This document shows positions 9,299-19,168 of a stretch of 64,000 nucleotides of DNA, one piece after another. The position numbers and the translations under genes were made by a program. The DNA is from Rubrivivax sp. (GTDB lineage: Bacteria; Pseudomonadota; Gammaproteobacteria; Burkholderiales; Burkholderiaceae_C): NCBI GenBank assembly GCA_027491255.1, contig JAIXWM010000082.1, positions 28,358 through 92,357 on the forward strand, written 5' to 3'. The notes under the pieces are model-generated. The model worked only from the letters and a program-made list of their open reading frames with translations. It was not told where the DNA came from and searched no databases. Position 1 is the stretch's first letter, and every line of letters begins with the position of its first letter.

Positions 9299-9393
9299 CG
9301 CTCGGCCCCTCCTGCAAGGTCTGGTGTGAGTGCGGCGAAGATAGCACGGCACCTAGAATCCCCAGCCAGCGACGACAGTCACGGAGAGGGAAG

Positions 9394-11067
9394 ATGAGCC
9401 CGCAGGAGATCCTCGAACAGTTCGGCCCGCGCGAGTCGATGGAATACGACGTCGTCGTCGTCGGCGCCGGCCCGGCCGGCCTGAGCACGGCGATCCGGCT
9501 GAAACAGCTGAACCCCGAGGCCTCCGTCGTCGTCCTCGAGAAGGGCTCCGAGCCCGGGGCACACATCCTGTCCGGCGCCGTGATGGACCCGCGCGCGATC
9601 ACCGAGCTCTTCCCCGACTGGAAGGAGCGCGGCGCGCCGCTGAACCAGCCGGTCACCGCCGACGAGGTGCTGTTCCTGGACGAGACACGCGCGCGCCGCA
9701 CGCCCGACTGGCTGGTGCCTGACTGCCTGCACAACGAGGGCAACTTCGTCATCAGCCTGGGCTCGGTGACGAAGTGGCTGGGCGAGCAGGCCGAGGCCCT
9801 GGGCGTGGAGATCTTCCCCGGCTTCACCGCCGCGGAGGTGCTTTACGACGACACGGGCGCGGTGCGCGGTGTGGCCACCGGCAACCTGGGCATCGGCAAG
9901 GACGGCCAGCCGCACGATGGCTTCCAGCTCGGCATGGAGCTGCTGGGCAAGTACACGGTCTTCGCCGAGGGCGCGCGCGGCCATCTGGGCAAGCAGCTGA
10001 TCGCGCGTTTCGGCCTCGACGAGGGCCGCGACCCGCAGAGCTACGCCATCGGCGTCAAGGAGCTGTGGGAGATCGACCCCGCCAAGGCGCGCCCGGGCCT
10101 GGTCGTGCACACCGCCGGCTGGCCGATGGACGAGCACACCTACGGCGGCGGCTTCCTCTACCACCTCGAGGGCAACAAGGTCACGCTGGGCTTCGTCACC
10201 GGGCTCGACTACCAGAACCCCTGGATCAGCCCCTTCGAGGAGATGCAGCGCTGGAAGACGCACCCGGCCATCCGCGCCCACCTCGAAGGCGGCAAGCGCA
10301 TCGGCTACGGCGCGCGCGCCATCACCGCCGGCGGCCTATTGAGCCTGCCCAAACTGGTCTTCCCCGGCGGCGCGCTCGTGGGCTGCGACGCCGGCACGCT
10401 GAACGCGGCGCGCATCAAGGGCAGCCACGCCGCCATCAAGACCGGCATGCTCGCGGCCGAGGCCATCGCCCCGGCGCTGGCCGCCGGGCGCCAGCGCGAC
10501 GAGCTCACCGCCTACCCCGAGGCCTTCGAGCGCAGCTGGCTGCACGAGGAGCTGAACGCCAGCCGCAACTTCAAGCAGTGGTTCAAGAAGGGCAACACGG
10601 TGGGCGCGGTGATGACCGGCGTCGAGCAGTGGCTGCTGCCCAAGCTCGGCGTCAAGAGCCCGCCCTGGACCGTGCACCGCCACACGCCTGACCACGCGCG
10701 GATGCACGCCGCGAGCCAGGTGGCGCCCATCGCTTACCCCAAGCCCGACGGCAAGCTGACCTTCGACCGCCTGAGCTCGGTGTTCATCAGCAACACCAAC
10801 CACGAGGAGAACCAGCCCGCCCACCTGACGCTGAAGGACGCGTCGGTGCCGGCGGCCATCAACCTGGCGCGCTACGCCGGTCCCGAGAGCCGCTACTGCC
10901 CGGCCGGCGTCTACGAATACGTCAAGAACGACGACGGCAGCGACCGACTGCAGATCAACGCGCAGAACTGCGTGCACTGCAAGACCTGCGACATCAAGGA
11001 CCCGACGCAGAACATCGTCTGGGTCACGCCCGAGGGCGGCGGGGGCCCGAACTACGCGGGGATGTGA
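9394..11067 (+). CDS. Electron transfer flavoprotein-ubiquinone oxidoreductase
   Basis: ETF-QO passes electrons from acyl-CoA and amine dehydrogenases, via ETF, to ubiquinone at the inner membrane. The 557-residue protein has an N-terminal FAD motif (DVVVVGAGPAGLSTAIRL), a quinone-binding middle domain (YGGGFLYHLEGNKVTLGFV, GCDAGTLNAARIKGSH) and a C-terminal ferredoxin-like 4Fe-4S domain with CPAGVYEY and QNCVHCKTCDIKDP. All four cluster cysteines are present. A GAGAGGGAAG sequence precedes the ATG. A TAGAAT at 9354-9359 may be its -10 box, but no good -35 partner is visible. Confidence 0.95.
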   Translation: MSPQEILEQFGPRESMEYDVVVVGAGPAGLSTAIRLKQLNPEASVVVLEKGSEPGAHILSGAVMDPRAITELFPDWKERGAPLNQPVTADEVLFLDETRARRTPDWLVPDCLHNEGNFVISLGSVTKWLGEQAEALGVEIFPGFTAAEVLYDDTGAVRGVATGNLGIGKDGQPHDGFQLGMELLGKYTVFAEGARGHLGKQLIARFGLDEGRDPQSYAIGVKELWEIDPAKARPGLVVHTAGWPMDEHTYGGGFLYHLEGNKVTLGFVTGLDYQNPWISPFEEMQRWKTHPAIRAHLEGGKRIGYGARAITAGGLLSLPKLVFPGGALVGCDAGTLNAARIKGSHAAIKTGMLAAEAIAPALAAGRQRDELTAYPEAFERSWLHEELNASRNFKQWFKKGNTVGAVMTGVEQWLLPKLGVKSPPWTVHRHTPDHARMHAASQVAPIAYPKPDGKLTFDRLSSVFISNTNHEENQPAHLTLKDASVPAAINLARYAGPESRYCPAGVYEYVKNDDGSDRLQINAQNCVHCKTCDIKDPTQNIVWVTPEGGGGPNYAGM

Positions 11068-11158
11068 GGCGCGCGCTTCGCCCGGCGCCTGGCGGCCTTG
11101 GCATGGGACAGTGCGATGCCCGACCCAGCGCGGTCGGGGTTAGAGACGAGATACCCCC

Positions 11159-12358
11159 TCACCGCTCCATCCACCGCTGCACCAGCCGCACGAAGTAGCT
11201 GGCGCCAATCGGGATGATGGCGTCGTTGAAGTCGAACGAGGTGTTGTGCACGATGCACGGGCCCGGGCCGTGGTCGGGCAGGCGGTGGGCGCCGTCGCCG
11301 TTGCCGATGAAGGCGTAGCAGCCCGGGCGCACCTTCAGCGTGTGGGCGAAGTCCTCGGCGCCCATGACGGCCGGGAAGTTGTCGTCCACGGCCTCGTCAC
11401 CGACGATCTCGCGCATCACCCGCGCGGCGAAGCGCGTCTCCTCGGGGTGGTTGACCAGCGGCGGCGAGGCACGGCGGAAGAAGACCTCGGCCGTGCAGCC
11501 GTGCGCGTGGGCGATCCCCTCGGCCAGGCGACGCAGGCCGGATTCGATCGCATCGGTGGCCTTCTCGGAGAAGGTGCGCGCGGTGCCGCCGACCACCGCG
11601 ATGTCGGGGATCACGTTGGGCGCGTCCGAGCCCTGCAGCTGGGTCACGGCCAGGATGGCGCGCTCGGTGGACGGGATCACCCGCGGCACCAGGCCCTGCA
11701 GCTGCTGCGCCAGGTCGATCACCGCACCCACCGGGTCGATGCCGGTGTGGGGCATCGAGGCATGCGTGCCGCGCCCGCGCAGCGTCACGCGCCAGGTGTT
11801 GCTGGAGGCCATTAGCGCCCCCGGGTTGACGGCGAACTGCCCGGGCACTCCCTTTCCGCCGATCGAGAAGTTGTGCAGCGCGAACACGGCGTCGCAAGGG
11901 AAGCGCTCGAACAGCCCCTCCTCGATCATCTTCAGCGCACCGGCCTTGCCCATCTCCTCGGCCGGCTGGAAGATGAAGTGCACCGTGCCGTCGAAGCCGC
12001 GCGCCTGGGCCAGGTGCCACGCAGCGGCCAGCAGCATCGTGGTGTGACCGTCGTGGCCGCAGGCGTGCATGCGCCCGTCGTGCACCGAGCGGTGCGCAAA
12101 GCGGTTGGCCTCCTGCAGCGGCAGGGCGTCCAGGTCGGCGCGCAGGCCGATGGTGCGCGCGCTGCTGCCGCAGCGCAGCACGCCCACGACCCCGGTGCCG
12201 GCGATGCCGGTGTGCACCTCCAGGCCCCACTCGCGCAGCAGGCGCGCGACGATCTCGCTGGTGCGGTGCTCCTCGAAGCCGAGCTCCGGGTGGGCGTGGA
12301 TGTCGCGGCGGATGGCGGTGAAGCGCGAGAAGTCGGCGAAGGCGTCGATGGGTTTCAT
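11159..12358 (-). CDS. M20D-family amidohydrolase (hippurate hydrolase-like)
   Basis: A metal-dependent amidohydrolase of 399 residues in the hippurate/IAA-amino-acid hydrolase group. Motifs seen: RRDIHAHPELGFEEHRT, the metal site MHACGHDGHTTMLLAAA, and FQPAEEMGKAGALKMIEEG with the catalytic Glu. Near the end comes MGAEDFAHTLKVRPGCYAFIGN. It removes acyl or aroyl groups from amino acids; the true substrate is unknown. The ATG at 12358 has AGGAG nine bases upstream on the minus strand. It lies 44 bases after the class V aminotransferase gene and probably shares its transcript. Confidence 0.88.
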   Translation of the reverse strand: MKPIDAFADFSRFTAIRRDIHAHPELGFEEHRTSEIVARLLREWGLEVHTGIAGTGVVGVLRCGSSARTIGLRADLDALPLQEANRFAHRSVHDGRMHACGHDGHTTMLLAAAWHLAQARGFDGTVHFIFQPAEEMGKAGALKMIEEGLFERFPCDAVFALHNFSIGGKGVPGQFAVNPGALMASSNTWRVTLRGRGTHASMPHTGIDPVGAVIDLAQQLQGLVPRVIPSTERAILAVTQLQGSDAPNVIPDIAVVGGTARTFSEKATDAIESGLRRLAEGIAHAHGCTAEVFFRRASPPLVNHPEETRFAARVMREIVGDEAVDDNFPAVMGAEDFAHTLKVRPGCYAFIGNGDGAHRLPDHGPGPCIVHNTSFDFNDAIIPIGASYFVRLVQRWMER

Positions 12359-12402
12359 GGAAGGGGTCTCCTGCCTGCGTACGGTTTCGGGGTGCGGGCG
12401 TG

Positions 12403-13602
12403 TCAATCCAGCGCCAGCGCCGCCACGGCGCGCGCCACCCCGTCGCGGCCGAAAGGCACGCCGCAGGCGTCCAGCGCGGCCTCGATGCCGGCCAGGCAGC
12501 CGAGGATGGAGGCCGGGTTCTGGTCGCCGAGGTGGCCGATGCGGAACGCGGTGCCCGCCAGCGGGCCCAGCGCGCCGGCAAAAGCAACCTGAAAACGCTC
12601 GCGCGCGACGGCACGCAGCGCGTCGACATCGGTGCCCGGGGGTACGGTGACGGTGGTGACCGAAATCGAGCGGCTCGCCGGCTGTTCGGCGTAGAAGCCC
12701 AGCGCCCCGGCACTCGACCAGGCCTGAACCGCGGCATGGACGGCACCAGCCAGGCGGCAGTGGCGCTCGAAGACCGCCTCCAGCCCCTCACGCAGCAGCA
12801 GGCCAAGCGCCACCTCGAGCCCGGCGATCAGCGTCTGCGGCGCGGTGCCGCAGAACTTGCGGTACGAAAGATCGCTGGCGCGCCGCACCCAGTCCCAGTA
12901 ATAGCGCGGCGCCGGGTTGCCGCGCGCGATCTCCATCGCCCGCGCGTTGACGCCGACGAAGCCCACGCCCGGCGGGCACATCAGCCCCTTCTGCGAGGCA
13001 CCGACGACGACATCGGCGCGCAGCGCGTCCATGGCGAAGGGCGCTGCGCCCAGTGAGGCCACGACGTCGACGACGAACAGCGCCGGGTGACCGGTGGCGT
13101 CGATCGCCGCGCGCAGCGCCGCCAGGTCGCTGGTGACGCCGCTGGAGGTGTCCGTGTGGACGACGAAGACGGCCGCGATCTCGCGCGCCTTGTCGTCGCG
13201 CAGCGCCTGCGCCACCGCATCCACGTCGATGGGCTGGCGCGGCACCCAGGGTGTGCGCAGCACGCGCCGGCCCAGAGCCTCGGTCTGCACCGCCCAGGAT
13301 TCCGAGAAATGCCCGGTGCCCGGTACCAGCGCCAGACCGCCCAGCGGCAGCAGGTTCTCGACCACGGCCTCCCACACGCCGTGGCCGTTGGAAGCGTACA
13401 GGAAGACCTCGCCGGCCTCGGTCTGCAGCACCTGCTTCAAGCCCTGTTCGCAGGCGGCGATCGTGCGCGCCAGGCGCGGATCGCCCAGGTCCATGGGCTG
13501 GCGGCTCATCGCCCACAGCACCTCGTCAGGTACCGGTGTCGGGCCCGGGGAGTGCAGGAAGCGGCGGCCGGGGATGCGGGGAAGATGGGAGGTGGGCGTC
13601 AT
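12403..13602 (-). CDS. Class V aminotransferase (alanine/serine-glyoxylate type)
   Basis: A fold-type I PLP enzyme of 399 residues. It shows FLHSPGPTPVPDEVLWAM at the N-terminus (substrate loop of the serine/alanine-glyoxylate aminotransferase group), a cofactor Asp in LFVVDVVASLGA, and the PLP lysine in VVGASQKGLMCPPG. C-terminal Arg-containing segments are present. The amino donor cannot be decided from sequence: serine, alanine or purine-derived ureidoglycine are all known in the family. The M20 amidohydrolase follows on the same strand, suggesting an N-acyl amino acid route (inference). No clear ribosome site precedes the ATG at 13602. Confidence 0.82.
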   Translation of the reverse strand: MTPTSHLPRIPGRRFLHSPGPTPVPDEVLWAMSRQPMDLGDPRLARTIAACEQGLKQVLQTEAGEVFLYASNGHGVWEAVVENLLPLGGLALVPGTGHFSESWAVQTEALGRRVLRTPWVPRQPIDVDAVAQALRDDKAREIAAVFVVHTDTSSGVTSDLAALRAAIDATGHPALFVVDVVASLGAAPFAMDALRADVVVGASQKGLMCPPGVGFVGVNARAMEIARGNPAPRYYWDWVRRASDLSYRKFCGTAPQTLIAGLEVALGLLLREGLEAVFERHCRLAGAVHAAVQAWSSAGALGFYAEQPASRSISVTTVTVPPGTDVDALRAVARERFQVAFAGALGPLAGTAFRIGHLGDQNPASILGCLAGIEAALDACGVPFGRDGVARAVAALALD

Positions 13603-13774
13603 ACCGTCATGCTAAACGCGGTTGCGATCAGGGACTCGCCCACGAGATTCAGCACGTGCTCGACCGCCTTGAAATGGCCGGCCCGCCGTGGCCTGGGTGC
13701 CGCGGCGCAATCGGGCGGGCGCCTGGGATGGGCCGCAACTTCTCGCGGATGCAAAGCGCGACAGCCTCAGAACC

Positions 13775-13789
13775 ATAAATCGAATTTAT
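13775..13789. promoter_or_regulatory. ATAAAT-CGA-ATTTAT inverted repeat upstream of the Bug receptor gene
   Basis: Perfect 6-base arms separated by 3 bases, in the 254-base gap between the divergent aminotransferase and Bug receptor genes. The AT-rich site stands out in GC-rich surroundings and has the size of a GntR/FadR-like operator. No other signal or gene is visible in this gap. Confidence 0.4.
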
Positions 13790-13856
13790 AGGTTTGGTCC
13801 CTGGGGCGTTGCGTCAGGAAGGCTCGCACGCCAAGAATGAGGATGTTTGCCCGACC

Positions 13857-14849
13857 ATGGAGGCCGCCTTGCCCCTGATCCGCCGATGGACCTTCATCCT
13901 GCTCGCCATCGCATGGGCGGCTCCCGGCCCGCTCCTCGCGCAGGCCTATCCGGCGAAGCCCGTCAGGATGATCGTGGCCTTCGCGCCAGGCGGGCCGACA
14001 GATCTGCTGGCCCGAGTGCTGGCCACTGGAATGTCCAAGGCCCTGGGGCAGCAGGTGATCGTCGAGAACAAGGCCGGCGTTGGTGGCGTGCTCGGCACGC
14101 GCGAGGCCGCGAGGGCTGCAGCCGACGGCTACACGCTGCTTTTCGCTGGCGACGCGGCGCTGACGGTGCAGCCGCAACTGTCGAAGAGCGCCGGCTACGA
14201 CGCGAGGAAGGACTTCACGCCGCTGCGGATCGTGGCCTCGCAGACGAACGTGCTGATGGCCCGCCGCGGCCTGGGCATTCGCGACCTGGCCGGCCTGATC
14301 GCCCAAGCCAAGGCCAAACCCGGCGCCCTCAGCTTCGGCTCGGCCGGCAACGGATCGCCGTCACACCTCGTGGGCGCCTTGTTCGAGGCCCAGGCAGGCA
14401 TCGATCTGCTGCACGTGCCGTACAAAGGTGCGGCACCGGCGATGAATGACCTCTTGGGCAGCCAGATCGACCTGATGTTCGTTGGCATGCCGGTGGCGCT
14501 GCAGCAGGCCGGCCGCAAGGACCTCGTGGCCCTTGCGGTCACCGGCGACAGGCGGTCGCTGAACCTGCCCGACGTCCCCACGTTTTCCGAATCGGGGATC
14601 TCGTCGCTGGGAAGCGAGAGCGCGATCTGGTGGGCCGTCGTCGGCCCGGCCGGCCTTGCGGCCGACGTGCGCAACCGACTGGACGCCGCGCTGCAGACGG
14701 CGCTCAACGACGCGGAGGTCCGCAAGGCTCTTTCGGCGCAAGGGGTGGACATTCCGAACCTCGACGCTGCGGCCGTGGCGCACTGGATCGAGCTGAGCCA
14801 GTCGAAATGGAGCCGGCTGATCGAGGCCCGCAAGCTCCAGGTCGACTGA
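13857..14849 (+). CDS. Bug/TctC-family periplasmic solute receptor
   Basis: A tripartite tricarboxylate transporter-type receptor of 330 residues. The N-terminus RRWTFILLAIAWAAPGPLLA reads as a signal peptide with cleavage near AQA. The mature part has the family pattern YPAKPVRMIVAFAPGGPTDLLAR, VIVENKAGVGGVLGT, LSFGSAGNGSPSHLVG and HVPYKGAAPAMNDLLG. No TctA/TctB membrane genes are nearby, as is usual for the many orphan Bug proteins of Burkholderiales. The ATG at 13857 puts the signal peptide at the true start. The sulfatase gene follows after 9 bases, so the ligand may be a sulfated or related compound (inference). Confidence 0.9.
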   Translation: MEAALPLIRRWTFILLAIAWAAPGPLLAQAYPAKPVRMIVAFAPGGPTDLLARVLATGMSKALGQQVIVENKAGVGGVLGTREAARAAADGYTLLFAGDAALTVQPQLSKSAGYDARKDFTPLRIVASQTNVLMARRGLGIRDLAGLIAQAKAKPGALSFGSAGNGSPSHLVGALFEAQAGIDLLHVPYKGAAPAMNDLLGSQIDLMFVGMPVALQQAGRKDLVALAVTGDRRSLNLPDVPTFSESGISSLGSESAIWWAVVGPAGLAADVRNRLDAALQTALNDAEVRKALSAQGVDIPNLDAAAVAHWIELSQSKWSRLIEARKLQVD

Positions 14850-14858
14850 GCCCGCGTG

Positions 14859-16448
14859 ATGCGTCCGAACTTCCTGATCTTCGTCACCGACCAGCACCGC
14901 GCCGACCACCTCGGCTGCTACGGCAACCCGATCGTCAGAACGCCCCATATCGACGCGCTGGCCCGGGCCGGGCAGCGCTTCGAACGGGCCTACGTCGCCA
15001 CGCCCATCTGCATGCCCAACCGGGGCTCGATCATGACTGGGCGCATGCCTTCGGCCCATGGCGCACGCAGCAACGGCGTGCCGCTGCCGTTGGAGTCAGT
15101 GACTTTTGCCGACCTGCTGTCCGAGGCTGGGTATCGCACGGCGCTGATCGGCAAGAGCCACCTGCAGAACATGGAAGACAAAGCACCGCTGCTGCCTCCG
15201 CCGCAACGGCTGCCGGGCACCCAGCCTTCGCCGCGCCATCCGGAGTCGAGAAGAGAAAGAGCACCGCCGTCGGCCTACCGGCAGGAACTGCGCTCGAGCT
15301 GGCTCGATCCCACTCACAGGCTCACGCTGCCGTTCTACGGCTTCCAGGAGGTGACGCTGTGCAACCACCACGCCGACGAGTGCTTCGGCGACTGGTTGCG
15401 CTGGCTGCAGGTCGAGCACCCCGAACTCACCCGGCGGCTGGGTCGTGAACACGGCCACCGCGATCCCCGCTACGTGGCGCCTCAGGCCTGGCGCACGAAC
15501 CTCGACGAGTTCAGCTACCCGACGCACTACATCGCAGAGCAGACGGCACAGTGGATCCGGACTCACGTCGAGCAACATGTCGACCAGCCCTTCGCGCTGG
15601 TGTGCTCCTTCCCAGACCCGCACCACCCCTGGACGCCCCCGGGGCGCTACTGGGACATGTACGACCCGGACGACATCGAGCTGCCCGCGAGCATGGCTTG
15701 GCGCGGTGAGCCGGCGCCGCACGTGCGCTGGCTGCTCGAGGAACGCCGCCAAGGCCAGGCCAAGGTGGACGGGCCGCGCCTGTTCGCAGCATCCGAGCGC
15801 GAGGTGCGGGAAATGATCGCGCTGACCTACGGGATGATCACCAACATCGACGATCGCGTCGGCTTGGTGATGGAGGCCCTGCGCACCAGCGGTGCCGACG
15901 ACAAGACGGTCGTCGTCTTCACCTCGGACCACGGCGACCTGATGGGCGACCACGGCATCGTGCTGAAGGGGCCGCTGCACTACCAGGGGCTGATCCGCGT
16001 GCCCTTGATCTGGCGGGAGCCCGGGTCCATGCCGGCGGTGCCGCGCACCGACCTGGTGTCCTCGATCGACCTGCCGGCGACCTTGCTCACCCGCGCCGGC
16101 ATCGCCCCTCCCAACGGCAACCAGGGCCGGGCGCTCGTAGGACCGCAAGGCGAGGCCCGGCCGACGCGGCGTGACGCCGTTCTGGTGGAGGAAAACCAGC
16201 AGCGCGCCTACCTGGGCTTCGACCAACCCGTGCGGGTGCGCACCTTGGTCAGCGCCTCGCACCGCCTCAGCGTGTTCGCCGAGGGCGATTGGGGCGAGCT
16301 GTACGATTTGCGCACCGATCCACACGAGGTGCACAACCTCTGGAAGGTGCCTGACGCCCAGGACCTGAAACTTGCGCTGATGCAGCGACTGACGCAGTTG
16401 ATGATCGAGCACGCCGACTCAAGCCCGAACCCCACGAGCATCGCGTAG
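14859..16448 (+). CDS. Type I (formylglycine) sulfatase
   Basis: A 529-residue alkaline-phosphatase-superfamily sulfatase. The N-terminus FLIFVTDQHRADHLGCYG supplies metal ligands. The activation motif is CMPNR at residues 51-55, whose Cys would become formylglycine, in ICMPNRGSIMTGRMPS. The C-terminal metal motif is FTSDHGDLMGDHG. No signal peptide is seen, so it should act in the cytoplasm. Family members cleave aryl or choline sulfates or phosphonate monoesters; the substrate here is unknown. A GTG three bases upstream is an alternative start. It forms an operon with the Bug receptor. Confidence 0.9.
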   Translation: MRPNFLIFVTDQHRADHLGCYGNPIVRTPHIDALARAGQRFERAYVATPICMPNRGSIMTGRMPSAHGARSNGVPLPLESVTFADLLSEAGYRTALIGKSHLQNMEDKAPLLPPPQRLPGTQPSPRHPESRRERAPPSAYRQELRSSWLDPTHRLTLPFYGFQEVTLCNHHADECFGDWLRWLQVEHPELTRRLGREHGHRDPRYVAPQAWRTNLDEFSYPTHYIAEQTAQWIRTHVEQHVDQPFALVCSFPDPHHPWTPPGRYWDMYDPDDIELPASMAWRGEPAPHVRWLLEERRQGQAKVDGPRLFAASEREVREMIALTYGMITNIDDRVGLVMEALRTSGADDKTVVVFTSDHGDLMGDHGIVLKGPLHYQGLIRVPLIWREPGSMPAVPRTDLVSSIDLPATLLTRAGIAPPNGNQGRALVGPQGEARPTRRDAVLVEENQQRAYLGFDQPVRVRTLVSASHRLSVFAEGDWGELYDLRTDPHEVHNLWKVPDAQDLKLALMQRLTQLMIEHADSSPNPTSIA

Positions 16449-16492
16449 CGCACCCGGCGGGCGGAGGGTGCGGACTGCGCTACCCTCGTCAC

Positions 16493-17530
16493 ATGCACCT
16501 GCAGCACCTGCGCTACCTGCAGCTTGTCGTCGAGAAAGGCTCCTTCGCGTCAGCAGCCGAAGCCGCTGGCGTCAGCCAACCGGCGATCGCCCTGGCCATG
16601 CGCGGCCTCGAGCAGGCCTGGGGCATTGTCCTGTTCGAAAAAACCGGACGGCAGAAGACACCGACCCGCGCCGCGGTGCGGGCAGCACAGCAGGCCGGCG
16701 AACTGCTGGGCCGGATCGAGCACCTGCCAAGGACCGCCATCGAACCACCGGACGGGAGCCTGGGCCTCAGATCGTCCATGCTGCGCGTGGGCATGGCGCC
16801 CGCTGCAGCCTTGCTGTATGCACGGGCCGTCGAGGCTGCCTGGCGGCTGCACGCGCCCGACGGGTTGCTCCAGATCGTGGGAGGCAACGCGTCGGAGATG
16901 CTCACTGCGCTGCAGAACGATGGCCTCGACCTGGTGATCGCACCGCTGCCGCGCCGATACTCGGCTGCGGGCATCAAGCGCCTGACCCTGCACACGAGCA
17001 CGCCGACCATCCACGCCCGCATGGGCCACCCGCTGGCCGGCGCGCGGTCGCTGCGCGACATCGCCGCAGCCGGCTGGGCCGTGACGGGTCGCGCGGGCAC
17101 CGCGGGCAATGTGATCGAGGAGGCTCACCGCGTCCACCGGCTGCCGCCGCCACGCATCCTCGTCCAGTGCGGTAACTATCCGACCCTGCTCGAGCTCGTG
17201 TCGCAGACCGACCTGCTCTGCGTGGTGCCCCACCCAGTCCTGAGGCCGAGCGACGCTGCCCGCGGCGGGTTTTGCGTCGTCAAGGTGGACGAAGGTCTTC
17301 CGCTGTATGAGGTGTGCCTGTTCTGGCCGGCCACGAGGGAGCCTGGCCATGCGACGCTCATTGCCAGCCTGGTGGACCGCCTCCAGCCACCCCCCGCGGG
17401 CTGCGAGCCGCCTCCACGGGGGGTGGGCAGACCCCAGGCTTGCGTCAGAACAAGCCCACGATCCGCCCGTCGTCGTCGACGTCGATGTGCGCCGCCGAGG
17501 GCAGCGCGGGCAGGCCCGGCATGGTCATGA
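16493..17530 (+). CDS. LysR-family transcriptional regulator with an odd C-terminal tail
   Basis: The N-terminal winged helix is typical of Lys[48 protein letters not shown]. The co-inducer domain follows and ends near residue 300 at IASLVDRL. The frame then runs through a GC-rich hairpin (17390-17423) and 86 bases of the convergent fhs gene, adding about 45 residues rich in Pro and Arg ([16 protein letters not shown]). LysR proteins are usually about 300 residues, so the tail looks like read-through after loss of the original stop. It probably controls the sulfatase/Bug operon just upstream (inference). Confidence 0.85.
   Translation: MHLQHLRYLQLVVEKGSFASAAEAAGVSQPAIALAMRGLEQAWGIVLFEKTGRQKTPTRAAVRAAQQAGELLGRIEHLPRTAIEPPDGSLGLRSSMLRVGMAPAAALLYARAVEAAWRLHAPDGLLQIVGGNASEMLTALQNDGLDLVIAPLPRRYSAAGIKRLTLHTSTPTIHARMGHPLAGARSLRDIAAAGWAVTGRAGTAGNVIEEAHRVHRLPPPRILVQCGNYPTLLELVSQTDLLCVVPHPVLRPSDAARGGFCVVKVDEGLPLYEVCLFWPATREPGHATLIASLVDRLQPPPAGCEPPPRGVGRPQACVRTSPRSARRRRRRCAPPRAARAGPAWS
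17390..17423. terminator. GC-rich hairpin between convergent LysR and fhs
   Basis: CCCCCCG at 17390-17396 pairs perfectly with CGGGGGG at 17417-17423 around a 20-base loop. It lies just past the fhs stop, inside the tail of the LysR reading frame. It has no U-tract, so it may be a weak bidirectional terminator or a copy of a palindromic repeat rather than a classical intrinsic terminator. Confidence 0.4.
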
Positions 17531-19118
17531 GGTCGCCGCAGACGAGCACCACGAACTCGGCCCCGGCGGCCAGCCGCACCTCGCGCACGTCGATCTCGTG
17601 GCCCTCGATCGCGCCGCGCTGGTTGGGGTCGGTGCCCCAGGAGTAAGGCGTCTTGGCGATGCACACCGGCAGGTGGCCGAAGCCCTGGTCCTGCAGCTTC
17701 TGCAGCTGCGCGCGCACCTTCGAGCCCGCCACCAGGCCCTTGGCGCGGTAGACGCGCCGCGCCACCGTCTCGGCCTTGTCCCACAGCGTGGCCTCGTCGG
17801 GGTAGAGGAAGGCCGGCGCGGGGTTCGGCGCGCTGGCGCAGGCCACGACGGCGCGCGCCAGTTCCTCGGCGCCGCGCCCGCCTTCGGCCCAGTGCCGGGC
17901 CACGACCATGGGCACGCCGGTGGCGGCCACGCGCTCGCGCACCATCGCCACCTCGGCGTCGGTGTCGTGCACGAAGTGGTTCAGCGCCACCACACAGGGC
18001 AGGCCGTAGACGCGGGCGACGTTGTCGACATGGCGCTCCAGCGAGGCCAGGCCCGCCGCCAGGCGGGGCAGGTCTTCCCGGGACAGCGCCTTCACGTCGG
18101 CCCCGCCCTGGTACTTCAGCGCCCGCACGCTGGCGACGATCACCGCCGCCGAGGGCCAGAGCCCGGCCTTGCGGCACTTGATGTCGAGGAACTTCTCGGC
18201 CCCCAGGTCGGCGCCGAAACCCGCCTCGGTGACCACCCAGTCGGCCAGCTGCAGGCCGGTGCGCGTGGCCATGACCGAGTTGCAGCCGTGGGCGATGTTG
18301 GCGAACGGCCCGCCGTGGATGAAGGCCGGGTTGTTCTCGAGTGTCTGCACCAGGTTGGGCTGGATCGCGTCGCGCAGCAGCGCCGCCATCGCGCCGGTGG
18401 CCTGCAGGTCGGCCGCGGTGACCGGCTTGCCGTCGAGCGAGGTGGCCACGACGATGCGCGCCAGCCGGGCCTTCAGGTCGGCCAGGCTGGTGGCCAGGCA
18501 CAGGATGGCCATGATCTCGGAGGCGACGACGATGTCGAAGCCGTCCTGGCGCGGGTAGCCGTTGCCGGGCCCGCCCAGGCCGACGACGATCTCGCGCAGC
18601 GCGCGGTCGTTCATGTCGACGACGCGCTTCCAGGTGATGCGCCGCGCATCGATGCGCAGCGCGTTGCCGTGGTGGATGTGGTTGTCGACCAGCGCGGCCA
18701 GCAGGTTGTGCGCAAGCGCGATGGCCTGGAAGTCGCCGGTGAAGTGCAGGTTGATGTCCTCCATCGGCACCACCTGCGCGTGGCCGCCACCGGCCGCGCC
18801 GCCCTTCATGCCGAACACTGGCCCGAGCGAGGGCTCACGCAGGCACACCACGGCGCGCTCGCCGATGCGGTTGAGCGCATCGCCCAGGCCCACGGTCGTG
18901 GTCGTCTTGCCCTCGCCGGCGGGCGTGGGGTTGATGCCGGTGACCAGCACCAGCCGCCCCGGTGCCCGCCCCTGCAGCGTGCGCAGGTGGGCGAGCGTGA
19001 TCTTGGCCTTGTGGCGCCCGTAGGCCACGAGCGCGTCCTCGGGCAGGCCGAGCCGCTCGGCGATCTCGGTGACCGGCTTCAGGGTCGCCGACTGGGCGAT
19101 GTCGATGTCGCTGCGCAT
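17445..19118 (-). CDS. fhs: Formate-tetrahydrofolate ligase
   Basis: Fhs makes 10-formyl-tetrahydrofolate from formate, ATP and tetrahydrofolate. The 557-residue product has the usual length and the signatures ATP-loop [34 protein letters not shown] and PSDPNF-region equivalents later in the chain. The ATG at 19118 is preceded by GAGGAG at six bases; the frame is open further upstream but that part lies over soxG. It is the last gene of the sdaA-soxBDAG-fhs run, where it can salvage formate produced from sarcosine-derived formaldehyde. Confidence 0.95.
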   Translation of the reverse strand: MRSDIDIAQSATLKPVTEIAERLGLPEDALVAYGRHKAKITLAHLRTLQGRAPGRLVLVTGINPTPAGEGKTTTTVGLGDALNRIGERAVVCLREPSLGPVFGMKGGAAGGGHAQVVPMEDINLHFTGDFQAIALAHNLLAALVDNHIHHGNALRIDARRITWKRVVDMNDRALREIVVGLGGPGNGYPRQDGFDIVVASEIMAILCLATSLADLKARLARIVVATSLDGKPVTAADLQATGAMAALLRDAIQPNLVQTLENNPAFIHGGPFANIAHGCNSVMATRTGLQLADWVVTEAGFGADLGAEKFLDIKCRKAGLWPSAAVIVASVRALKYQGGADVKALSREDLPRLAAGLASLERHVDNVARVYGLPCVVALNHFVHDTDAEVAMVRERVAATGVPMVVARHWAEGGRGAEELARAVVACASAPNPAPAFLYPDEATLWDKAETVARRVYRAKGLVAGSKVRAQLQKLQDQGFGHLPVCIAKTPYSWGTDPNQRGAIEGHEIDVREVRLAAGAEFVVLVCGDLMTMPGLPALPSAAHIDVDDDGRIVGLF

Positions 19119-19168
19119 GGGGGCTCCTCGGGGGCTCCTGGGGTGCCGGCGGGGCGCCGGCCGGCCTT

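Noticed and set aside
9331..9359. Promoter for the ETF-QO gene based on TAGAAT
   Set aside because: No acceptable -35 hexamer at 16-18 bases; only the -10-like box is seen, so it is mentioned in the gene entry but not called.
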